A DNA stretch of 64,000 nt from contig CAJNOL010000208.1 in the NCBI GenBank assembly GCA_905250125.1, forward strand, positions 76,194-140,193, given 5' to 3'. Below the pieces are notes generated by a model. It searched no databases and was not told where the DNA came from. It saw only the letters and a list, made by a program, of their open reading frames with translations. A program made the translations under genes and the position numbers. Shown piece by piece: positions 1 to 10,700 of this stretch; the first letter of the stretch is position 1; each line of letters opens with the position of its first letter. The stretch comes from Rotaria sordida. Its lineage: Eukaryota; Rotifera; Eurotatoria; Philodinida; Philodinidae.

Positions 1-206
1 AGATTGAGTAGTTATTTGCATCAATTTTTGTTCATTTCAATATCAGATTGACTTGTGTGCAACATTATTCGGTTTGTAAAGGATTATTTTGCCTCCAGAA
101 ACTAAAATTTTTCGCATTAACACGTATACAACGTGTAATTTCTGGTGCAACAATGAATTTATTTTACTGATATTCTCAAAAGAAAAATTCAAATGTCTTT
201 CTTAAA

Positions 207-1205
207 TTACGATAATTGAAATGTTGCTGCAATCATCAAATGATCCGAAGGATGTGTTTCATCCGGATAGGATTCACTAGAAGGGTGATCCGGTAATTCC
301 AATACTTTTTCAACCGTAAGATGACCATTAAAAAAAATATAATCCAGTGTAGCACAAAAGTTTGGTGATGATGGTGTATCAGAAAAATCTGTGTAAACAG
401 GTTCGGCTCCATTTTTTTCTCGATAGGCGCTCTTCAATACTTGTTCAGTATTAGGTCGATAAGAGATTTCATAAGTACTGGATTCTGGTAAATTGCAGCC
501 ATTATAATCTTTCTCTGTTAAAACTTGATAACAGATATCCAATGGTTTAATATTGAAGTCACCTGCTAGAATAAAATCTTGTCCAGCAGCTAATTGAAAC
601 ATCAAATCCTTTAAAACCGAACAATGGATTGCCATAACATCGGGTTTTTTGTAAAGACAAGGCATATGATACGTACCAATATGTATTGGTTTATTATCGA
701 TAACGACTTCTATACAAATGAGAGTATTAGCCTTAGCCATGGCAGTTTCCCATGGATCAGATGCAAGTTCTATAAATTTACTCATGGCAAATTGGTACAG
801 ATTCCATCCCCACGTAAACATATTCGCTTTTTCTTCACGAGGTTTACTGATTGAGCGTATATGATCTCCAATTTTGATAAAAGAAATTGAATTGAGCTGC
901 ATGGAAAGTGGAATTGCCATGCCTACACCCATATAATCATTATATCGTTTACCATAAAGATTATGAAAGAAAGTGTAATTCAATCGACGAAAAAATAGTT
1001 CAATTTTAGGTAAGAGAGTAAGAGATAATTCTTGTAAACAGATGATCGTATTTTCATGATGAACAATTTCTTGTTCTAAATGAGATTGAATCAAATTCCA
1101 TCGATGATCAATTTGAAGAAATTCAGGCCGACATTTAAGATAATGATCTGGTTGATTAGCATAAATGGGTACTAAAATATTATATGACACGATGCGGACG
1201 GTCAT
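207..1205 (-). CDS. Endonuclease/exonuclease/phosphatase (EEP) family hydrolase, CCR4/Angel/nocturnin-like
   Basis: Intronless gene of 332 residues counted from the second Met. Seen: the EEP signature blocks in order, SYNILVPIYA near the N-terminus, LQE about 50 residues later, GTYHMP, GDFNIKP at about two thirds, LDYIFF, and SDHLMIAATF at the C-terminus. The Asn, Glu, Asp-Asn and Asp-His of these blocks are the usual metal and phosphate ligands of this fold. The family cleaves phosphodiester or phosphate ester bonds with Mg2+; the spacing is closest to the CCR4/Angel/nocturnin/PDE12 branch, which acts on poly(A) or related nucleotide substrates. The substrate cannot be read from sequence. 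A longer frame opens at 1259, but its first 18 residues are hydrophobic and unlike the family, so the Met at 1203-1205 just before TVRIVSYN is preferred. No leucine-rich-repeat or targeting region is visible, so a cytosolic stand-alone enzyme is likely. Confidence 0.82.
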   Translation of the reverse strand: MTVRIVSYNILVPIYANQPDHYLKCRPEFLQIDHRWNLIQSHLEQEIVHHENTIICLQELSLTLLPKIELFFRRLNYTFFHNLYGKRYNDYMGVGMAIPLSMQLNSISFIKIGDHIRSISKPREEKANMFTWGWNLYQFAMSKFIELASDPWETAMAKANTLICIEVVIDNKPIHIGTYHMPCLYKKPDVMAIHCSVLKDLMFQLAAGQDFILAGDFNIKPLDICYQVLTEKDYNGCNLPESSTYEISYRPNTEQVLKSAYREKNGAEPVYTDFSDTPSSPNFCATLDYIFFNGHLTVEKVLELPDHPSSESYPDETHPSDHLMIAATFQLS

Positions 1206-4200
1206 ACTAACGTTATAAAAATATGTTTGTGTCGGCGAATAAAAAATCAATGAAAGCAATGCAGCACACTGTGTCTTATATAGGGATGAAAGAAATAGAA
1301 GACTTACATGTAATTCAATGACGAGAAGAAATATGTCGCAAGAACAGAAAAAAATGACTCACGCATACGGCGAAGCAGAATAATGAAGAAAAAGGAACAA
1401 AGTTTCAGCGATTTAGAAAAACATTATGAAAGAACGAGGAAGAGCATAATATATATCCAATGACTCACGAATGAGAATAGGTACACGTCAATTTATGGAC
1501 ACTTGAATTCCTAGAATAAAAGAAATTTCTTCAATTATTTCAATTTCTTTGCCTTTTCTTAAGGTTTACAACAACTAATCAAAATTCTCCAGCAATTGTT
1601 CTGACTTATTTCAAATTTGTCAAGTTATTCAGTTAGTGAAAGCATTGAATTTTTCCTTGTCTTAAAAAGTTGTATAATTTATACTAGTAAACAAGATCTT
1701 GAAAAAAGTCTTTATGATTTACTTTTCTAAATTCAATAGATTTGTAGCTATTTATCATTTCCTAATTCTTGTTAACTACAAAAAAATTATGAAGATGAAA
1801 TATATTATTTTTCATCTGTCGAAACATTCAGAAATAGTAGTTTTCATAACTTCATATTAGAGTACACGACTTACCATCAGCTAGTGTATACGAAGATTTC
1901 TTGCAATAAACTTTTGTCAGATAAATAAAAGTTAACAACTCAAATTTTACAAATGAAGAATTGATTATACAAATAAAGGTCACAAACAATATACATTTAG
2001 CCTTTCTCAACTTTTATTCTTCATTTGCTGAATTCAAAATATTTAGAAAAATCTTTGATATTTTATATAATAAAAACTCGATGTAATTTTCCAAAAAAGT
2101 CATTATTCAAAAATTTGAAAAACTACATTAATTGTAATAATATCTGAAAATTAGTTCCGTTTTGTAAAAAGACACTATTTCAATCATGATCTTTTTCTTA
2201 TTATTGTTTTAAAAATTTAAATAATCTAATTGATCATGAAATTAGACATGTAATATATTGTTTCTGGTATGGATTCAATTCGTACTGTAATCAAATACAA
2301 AGTTCTTTTGTAAATAAAATGAACCTCACTCGTTTTAATGTATAATAGATGAGGAGTGAATCATAATACGATGTTGTATTCGAATAATAATTTAGTATCC
2401 GTTTCTTATAATATAAAAATATATTAAATTCATTAAATGAACAACAATGTGCGACATGTATGTAGCGACTTAGTCTAAATGATCATAATATCGCAATCAC
2501 TCATGTCTTTCGATGACCTCTGTGTAACATGAACAGAAGAATGACTTGATGTATATTAATTTGAATTTTTAGTATAAAAAAGATTTTTTGTTGTGATGAT
2601 GTTAATCGCTGCGCGCAACCTTTGTCTTCTCAAGGAGCATAGTACTCAAATCAATAAAGTTTTACTTAACATAAACGAGAAAAAGAAATCTGCAAAATTT
2701 TTTTTTCGAACTGCGAAACTCCATTGTAATATTGTTAGAAAAGATGAATAGCTTTTTATCCATCAATAATTTGTTTATCTGTTTTATTCTATCTTTAAAC
2801 ATTTTTCCTTTTCTCCTGACTATAACATTAATCTTTCATTTTTCGTTTCGTCATTTCTGCTACTATTTTCCTCGTTAAAAATCATTGTCATCGGCGTCGT
2901 CATCATTATATCATATAGTCATTTGTTTCTTTTCTTCTATCTTATACATAGATATATGTAAAAATTGTGTTAGTCAATATAGGTAATCTATTTTGGGATA
3001 CAGCTTTCAAATCTTGTTACCATAATTTACTTGTTTTTAATTACTGAATGGTAACTTTTTCGTTGTTTTTGTTTGTTATATGTAGCTTAATTCGAATGTG
3101 AGTTAAAGTAAATAAAAGAAGCTGAACTATGATATTAAAATGAGAATCGATTTTAAACTTTATAGAGAATACTTCGATCACGAAATTTCATACGACTTTC
3201 TAATTAGAAAATCAAACTTCTAATTTCTATCTTCTTAAATATCGTGTTTTCAAGAAAATAGATATTCATCATTAAATTCATATGGACATTCCTAGAATAT
3301 CCTTTTCTGTTCTCTAAAATTTCTTTTCTAGTTTACAGTATATAATCGATGCGCCACAAAATGATGCATTAACGCATTTACTTATTAAACAATTTATGTG
3401 CGACACGATTCGGATGCACGGTATATTTGGTCCTTTTTCAGTTTTATACTTCTGAATTTTAGATGATTTTAAAATCAGAGTGAGCCTAATATATCTAATA
3501 TTTTTTTAACCGAATTCTAGAAACTTAGTATCTAAAAAATAATAAATTGTGAAAAAAAACAAAAATGTCAGTAGTTCTTATGTTCTCTTGTTTTTATACC
3601 TAAATTGTAATTATCTTGAAATCAAAGTATCTTACACTAGGTGTCACAAAAACACTCTATATTTAAAATTTACTAGTTTGATGTAAGAGCTTTCATTTAA
3701 CCTAAATAAGTTTAATTTTCTCAATTCAAACTACAAAGTTCTTCATTGTGAGAGTCAAATAATGGGATGCTACGCTGTTCTATTCTATGCTCAATGAATT
3801 TATATTAGAGTACAAAATATTTTACTCATGCAGAACAGTATCTAAGAGACTAAAAAATAATTGTTTATGCTGACAGTTTGAAACGAAAATTCTTCGATTA
3901 CAGGTATTGTTTCTAACAAAATTCAATCAAGTATAACCTACAAATGAACTTTACTGGCTACTATGGAGAAAACGTTTGTCTCTTATTGTTCAAAAATCTA
4001 CTGGTGCCGATACTGATCAGAAAAATACTAATCGGTCACAGCCACGATTTCATTATTTGGATGTTGTGTATACCTTCTTGAGCTTTTTCATATCTCTCTC
4101 AATAACAGAATACTGTATCATCGACTGATTAGAGTAGACTCCACCGTAGTTGTGGCGTTTGTAAAAATATGTGTTTGGCGGCAGCAGTACTCAAATTTGT

Positions 4201-4710
4201 ACGCCTTCACAAAAAGCTAATTAAATTTTATTTCTTAAATATGAATAAGAACGGGTCATGCAGATAAACTTGCTGAAGCACGAACTTCATGTAAAATAAT
4301 ATGGTTTTTTTAATCTACTGAGTTGTCTCAAGAATGTGAGTAGGAGTGGGGTATGGATATGTGCTGGTCTTTCCTTCACCAACATCAATACCCACATACG
4401 AGGGAAATAGTAGAAAACAAAGCGGTGTTATATTATTCCTCTGCCTCCTTCTTAGATCTAATCGAATACAACATGCTGACCAGCATATTCATACAGCGCA
4501 CTTTTCAACAACAACAAAAAAAGTTTGTTATCGCTATAAACAGCAACAATATAAAAACAAGGACAGCTGAAAGAATGGCAAAAGTACAAGAAAAAGATAA
4601 CATAAACCAACTTGCTGACAGTAGAAGAGATAATAGCAAACAATCGTTGATGATGACTGCATCACCGCAGTCATTGTTATTATCATGTTCTTCACGCTTA
4701 CACTATTGAC
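1206..4710. other. Intergenic, no gene recognised
   Basis: AT-rich sequence between the divergently arranged EEP gene (minus) and the cycloisomerase gene (plus). It has no frame of convincing length or composition. The last 370 bases carry overlapping short frames (for example 4353-4709) that are rich in Ser and Gln and show no domain; they probably belong to the 5' leader of the next gene. Promoters of both neighbours should lie here, but no motif could be identified with confidence. Confidence 0.5.
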
Positions 4711-5715
4711 ATGAGACAGCGCAAAGTCAATACTACTAAGAACGGGTTTGTAGCATTCAATGAGCCAAACACATGTCCATCCAATATCAATAGCAGTAAC
4801 AATGATAACAATCAAGCCATTGACCTATCACAACAGTCAGCGAATGGTCATTCTCACATCAATGGAAAAAGCAAACACTCTTCTTCTCATTCCAATTGTT
4901 CTCGTTCCTCAATCTTTTCTCTTAATCTTGAGAAAGCTCGAGCTGAACAATTCTTCTTACTATGGGCGATCGTTTGGATCAGTATCATGTTCTACATAGT
5001 CTATACACAATGGTTCGAAACATTCACACCATATCATTATCTTACTGTTGGATTGGTATTATTCCTATTTCCTACAGTGTTTCCCCTACTATGGCCATCA
5101 CTCTTTCTCTCTGCTCATCTTCCTATCACTCGTCGATATACTACTAAAGCTAACCTTTACATAGCAATCTTATCATGGATTGCGAATTACTTTTGGACAC
5201 ATTATTTCTATACAGTGTTACATGTCACATATACATTCAAAGCACATCGTCTCAATGATGTACCTTTTGCACTCTATATGATCACACATTCTTACTTTCA
5301 TCTGTATCATGTTCTATCATCAATCATGATCAGAGTTGCATGGCGTCATGTACCCTTTAAAGGCATAGCGCGATATCTGTATATAGGAATCATAGTGATG
5401 GTTATGAGTTACACTGTGGCTTTCTTAGAAACTTTCACTATCCAAAATTTTCCTTATTACCATATTCCTAATCGATATGCCATGTATGTGGATGGCTCCG
5501 TGTTTTATGGTCTCTACTTCATTGTAAGTTTCCCTATGTTTGCACGATTAGATGAGGCAGCCAATACATGGAATCTATCGGCAACCTTCATTGACAGTAT
5601 GGCTTGTTGTATGATCATCACACAATTACTGGATTTTTGGAGAATTAGCATTGGATCTGTGATTGATGAACCTGCAAGTAATCCTGTCAAGCAATCAGTA
5701 CCCTACGTGTATTGA
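4711..5715 (+). CDS. Cycloeucalenol cycloisomerase-like (cyclopropyl sterol isomerase) membrane protein
   Basis: Intronless, 334 residues. The first 75 or so are Asn/Ser-rich and low in complexity; the rest is a polytopic membrane domain of about 255 residues, close to the usual plant CPI1 length. Seen: EQFFLLWAIVW, KANLYIAILSWIANYFWTHYF, YTFKAHRLNDVP, the His-rich ITHSYFHLYHVLSS, AFLETFTIQNFPYYH, FYGLYFIVSFPMFARLDE and LLDFWR. These match, in order, the blocks I know from plant cycloeucalenol cycloisomerase (NYFWTHYF, NFPYY, YFIVSFPMF-R-DE, LD-WR). The known enzyme opens the 9beta,19-cyclopropane ring of cycloeucalenol to give obtusifoliol in the ER. Animals normally make sterols through lanosterol and have no such substrate, so the gene is either transferred or repurposed. 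The ATG at 4711 is the first in frame after a stop; a later start cannot be excluded, because the N-terminal tail is not conserved. Confidence 0.85.
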   Translation: MRQRKVNTTKNGFVAFNEPNTCPSNINSSNNDNNQAIDLSQQSANGHSHINGKSKHSSSHSNCSRSSIFSLNLEKARAEQFFLLWAIVWISIMFYIVYTQWFETFTPYHYLTVGLVLFLFPTVFPLLWPSLFLSAHLPITRRYTTKANLYIAILSWIANYFWTHYFYTVLHVTYTFKAHRLNDVPFALYMITHSYFHLYHVLSSIMIRVAWRHVPFKGIARYLYIGIIVMVMSYTVAFLETFTIQNFPYYHIPNRYAMYVDGSVFYGLYFIVSFPMFARLDEAANTWNLSATFIDSMACCMIITQLLDFWRISIGSVIDEPASNPVKQSVPYVY

Positions 5716-7770
5716 GGACAGTTCTACTATCTATTCTAGAGGCGATACTATGTTGATATGCATAGAATATTAATATACTAATTATTTTCATACATCTAAA
5801 TTTATTATCATATAAACTACGTGCAGTGTAATTGCAAGCACCGTTGATATTATAGCATACTATTATCCATTTCAAAGAACGAGACACCTATTTTTTGTTA
5901 GAATAATTTTTTTGTAGGAAGATGATAGACGCTCACGATTTCATCATTCGAAAAAGAAATTATACGAAGAGCGTTGAAGGGTGGACGAGCATGAAATTGT
6001 GTCGAATTTTATCGATCAGCAAAGTACCGTTGAAATAAGCTTTTTTCTGCTGGATATTTTTATGACAGTATTCTAAAAGTACTTTCGATTTAATGTCGAG
6101 TTGCAGTATGACAATTAAATAAATAAAATTCGTCTCCTACAATTTAAGCAAAATTGTCCTATCTACTGTATCCAGTTCAAGACTCATAAGCGTTTTCTTA
6201 AAAGGCTCGATTTTGACTAAACAACCTTGGACCGATACAAAACAGATCAAGATAGGAATCAGTAACCTCATTGAATCGAATGGTAATGCCTATTTTCAGC
6301 TTCAATACGATTTTGCAAGTGAGGATGGATACGAATAGGTACTACAATATACTTTCTGCTCGACAAAAGAATTCATCAGCTGTCATTGACGTTTAGAATG
6401 TGTTATTATACCAGTTATCAATACAAAGTTTTCCATCCACCTAAATCGTTTACCCGACACCATACATAAAGGCAAGTACGAACAGTTAACACAATTTATC
6501 GGGTTTAATAAAAAAAGATAATATACTAATAATGGTTTTATCCTCGCTTACAGAACTGATTAGGTTGGGTGGATGGAAAAAAACGATGATCCATACTCAT
6601 ACCCATCTGTCACCGACCCTTGACTTGTCCCCATCCTCAAGTCTCACTATCGCGCACTGTCATCTCCATGACTTCTTCATAAGGAGACTCTTTTCGAAGA
6701 AATCGATAGATACAAGACTGCAAGACAAATCTAGGAACGACAAAGATTCCTGTTATTTCCATGATTGTTTTTATTCGCATGCTTTACAATGAGACTAAAC
6801 AATTTCAATGACTTGACTTCAATCAGAATGATGATAGACTGTTCTTTTTGGTTCACTATGATCAGCGTTTTACCGATTGAAGAAGTAAAATTTCCAGTAA
6901 ACTTGGATTATCTTAAGTACAATGGTAGATTCGGATCTTATAAGAGGTGAGATAACTGCAGCACTCATTGCCTTCAACGAAATTCGATGGTTTGAGCTCT
7001 TCTTTTCAATTTTTTTGAGCGAATTTTCTGGCAGCACTCGCTGCAGATCGAGAAGATACTCTATTTTGCTGTATGCCGTATATCGAGCGAAAGAAAACAC
7101 AATCAGAATAAATCATGAAGTTAACCGCTAAGTTGTATTCGTAAATTTTTGCGATAAGCTCACACATTCAATTTTCGGAAGGTCAAATCGGATGGTCCAT
7201 CAGTTGAAACGAAGAATCACTGGAGCCGATTTTTATCTTCGATAGTTATCATACAATAGAATGTAGAAGAAACTGATAAAAATAGATAGACATATCTTTT
7301 ATTATAGACTATTTTCATTTATATCAACAAAAATAACATATGTCAATCATGGAAAATTTTTGATAGAGAATGATATCAAAAATGAATTTTATTCTAAAGA
7401 AAAAGAACTTCAAAGAAGTACTATAAGCATTTGCAGAATACGTTCTTCTCGGATAATTTACCGGTTGAGTAAAGTAGATTCGCATATTTAACACATTCAG
7501 TTCAAAAATAGTATTCTTTATTAAAGTGAATCATTCTTTCAGTAACGAAATACATTTTTCTTCATTCTGTTTTCAGACTCTTTTTTTCATGAAATATTTT
7601 CAAAACTTAAAAGCTTTTCAAAGTCTATTAATAATATTTTCTTTGAATATAATCTCTATAAAATTAATATTAATGTTTTATAATAAGAGTTAAGAAAATG
7701 AGTAAGTAAGTTAATTGTAAAATAATTTTCTTGAATAATATCTTCATGCCGATAAAACACAGTTGATTTC
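5716..7770. other. Intergenic, no gene recognised
   Basis: AT-rich spacer between two convergent genes. Short frames around 6532-6792 and 6922-7131 have no start context, no recognisable domain and no splice partners. They are best treated as chance frames, although the stretch 6922-7131 is less AT-rich than its surroundings. Confidence 0.4.
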
Positions 7771-10700
7771 TTATCGTATTTTTCCTAGACGACGTTGATG
7801 TCTTACAATTGAACTGATATGATTCTGATTGAACATTTTGTTCAATTTTGTAAACATAGCAAATATGCCCATTGCATGTAGAGGAATCATGCCTGCGAAT
7901 GTAGCAACTGTCATTAGAGCTACAGGCTGTTTACATGCTTCTTCCTACAAATAAAATTAATTCAAGATCAATACTGGAAATTAAGCAAAAAAAAACATAC
8001 AAAAGCTTTTGGATCTATTATTGATATTTCAGGAATAAAGGGAGTTGATGTACTTGTCGTAGCAGTTGTGGCAGCTGAAATATATATATTCATTAATTAA
8101 TCTATTTAATCAAATAATCAAATATTACTGGATGTAGAAGTTGTGCTTGTTGTGGTGTCAGTAATGGTTGTCGTTATAGGATTGGCAGTAGTAACATGAA
8201 CACCAGTTGTTGTTAACTTTAGAAAACAAGAAATTATATTTTTACTATACTAGTACTTATGAGATCAAATTTCTTAAAATTCCGTGCATAGGTAACATGA
8301 TCACTAGTAGACTTTTTATCTTCTCTTGATTTACAAAAATTGTTCAAAGAAAAGTTCGATTTTTTCAAGAAACTTGTATCTCAAGAAAACACCAATCATC
8401 CTCGTTGAAACGGATAGCGAGTGAAGTTAATTACCATAATTGTATTAGGACAAATTTCATGTCAAAATTTATCTTTTTGCTATTGCACTCTCTTCTTGAG
8501 TAAGCAAAAAAACGTATTAAAAATGATTAGAATTTAATCTTGACAAGTTCAAACAAACGACCCCCCTCCCCCCCGTATTATAAGCAGTGAGGCTTCTATT
8601 ACAACTAGAAAAATTTCGAATTTTTCAACAGTTAATTCCGCTATTTAAATTATAAGCTAGCATGGATTTTGTCTTCACCAATTAAGAAATATCCCTGATG
8701 ATGTCGATGTTTCATCATTGAATATCAACTTTCGAGACGACCAATATTTCATTTACTAACGCTTGGAAACGTCAAGAACACGTTTGTGTATGATCATTTT
8801 TATGTTGGATGAGACTTACAGTACAACCTTCCTTAATGAACACTTCCTATTTCAACACTTGTCTCGGTCCCTCTGATCGATTTTTGCCGTAAATAGATCT
8901 CTATATAATGAACATGCATTCAACAACGTATATGTATGTGTGGGAAAATAAAACGCAATGTGCATTCTAAAGTGATGCTAGGTCAAGTCATCGGCGGTCT
9001 ATTCATTACAGAAAAAGAAACCAATAGTCCGCGACGCACTGTTCTAAGATAAATTGAACGTTCACCTGTAACACAACAACGTAGTTTGCTTATTTACAAT
9101 AAAGAGATAATAACGATGCGTACATTGACCCTTTCAGAAGAAATTGAACAGTTGGGCTTGTAATACACTCAACTCTACATCAACACGAAAGGTCTCAAAT
9201 AGACGACAACGGAGGATTATTTTCAATCAAGATTTCAGAAAAGGTCATGCAATAGATGAAAAATTTACTTTCGTTCTTTGATTCATCTACATTGAACTTC
9301 ACATGACTTGTATACTCATCGAAATAGTCCTATTGACTATTATATGTATACAACAATTCAATCTATACAAAACCTCTATTAGATGAATATCTCTTATAAT
9401 GAACACTTTTGAAAGGTCCCAATGATCTTCATCTTATAGAGGTTTTACTGTAATTATTATCCATTAATCGTACATTCATTGATTTATATTTCTTGGATAT
9501 GGATGTCAATCTTAATATGGTCCGCTCTCAGATCAACACTCACACTTTCAAATTCTACTTTTTTTGTACGAAAATCGTAATAGTAACCTTCCCTAAAAAT
9601 TTCTATTACGGGGAATTATGCGATCATTCTTATCGTTCGATCCTCCATTATGTCCAAATTTGAGGAAAGATTTTGAATTGTCCTTTTGTTAAGAATAAAT
9701 TATAGAATTTTACCAATGTATTGACAGTTGTCGTTGATATGGGTCGTGTTGTTACAGTTCCTGTCGTTGGAGGTGTAGTGGTAGTTGTGGTTGTGCTTGA
9801 TAGACCAGGATCCATATATTGAATGTCCAAAATGTTGGACTAGTTATCGGTGCTGATTCAGGACCTTTACATATGAAAAACTTAGTTATCTTTAGATCTA
9901 ACAAACATAAATAAGAAGAAAAAAAAAGAGAACGTACCACAAAATTCAATTCCACTTGCCACTCCTAAATAAATGTAAAATTAGTGTATGAAAAACAGTT
10001 TTTAGATATATAAACTGACCACTATCAAAGAGAACATAATAACTACGTCCTGGAATCCATGAATAACTGGTTATGATACTGATTGTATTTCCATAATACA
10101 ATATATTTGGTTGCCATCCTGCATCAAATACTTGTACTGATGTATTGGTTGAAGCGTCCATAAATTTTATGTAAGTTCCATTTCGAGTCGGACGATGAAC
10201 TTCACGAGTAGCTATTAATAGATAAACAAGATTTTTCTTGACATTCAGCAAATAGTTTTATCAATAAGAATATTATTATCAAAAAACAAAAAATAAATAA
10301 ATAAATAAAGTACAAATATCTATCAATTTTGATGGACATTTTTCATTCTATTGTATACTAACATGTTTCTTATTTAACGATAAGTTATTCATTGCAAACA
10401 ATAACAATCTATTGAAAAAAAACAAATCGTTGTTGATATCTATTTACCTTGTATGGAAAATATCGAATGATTTGAAAAAATAGTTCCTATTGGTGAAGCA
10501 GTTCCTTGTACAGTTTGTGTTCGAATAAGATCCGGTGAGTCAAATCCTACTAAATAGGTAACACACCAAGCATCTGATTGCAAATTATTGGTATCAACAG
10601 CACCAGCACAAAAACCTTGTGGACCATATTGTTTGTCTTCTGGAGTCCAAGTCAATGTCATAACATAAAGTCCTAAAAAAGATAAATTTTTATTGCTTGT

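Noticed and set aside
4353..4709. 118-residue frame just upstream of the cycloisomerase gene
   Set aside because: Gln/Ser-rich, no domain, ends one base before the next ATG; more likely leader sequence than a separate protein.
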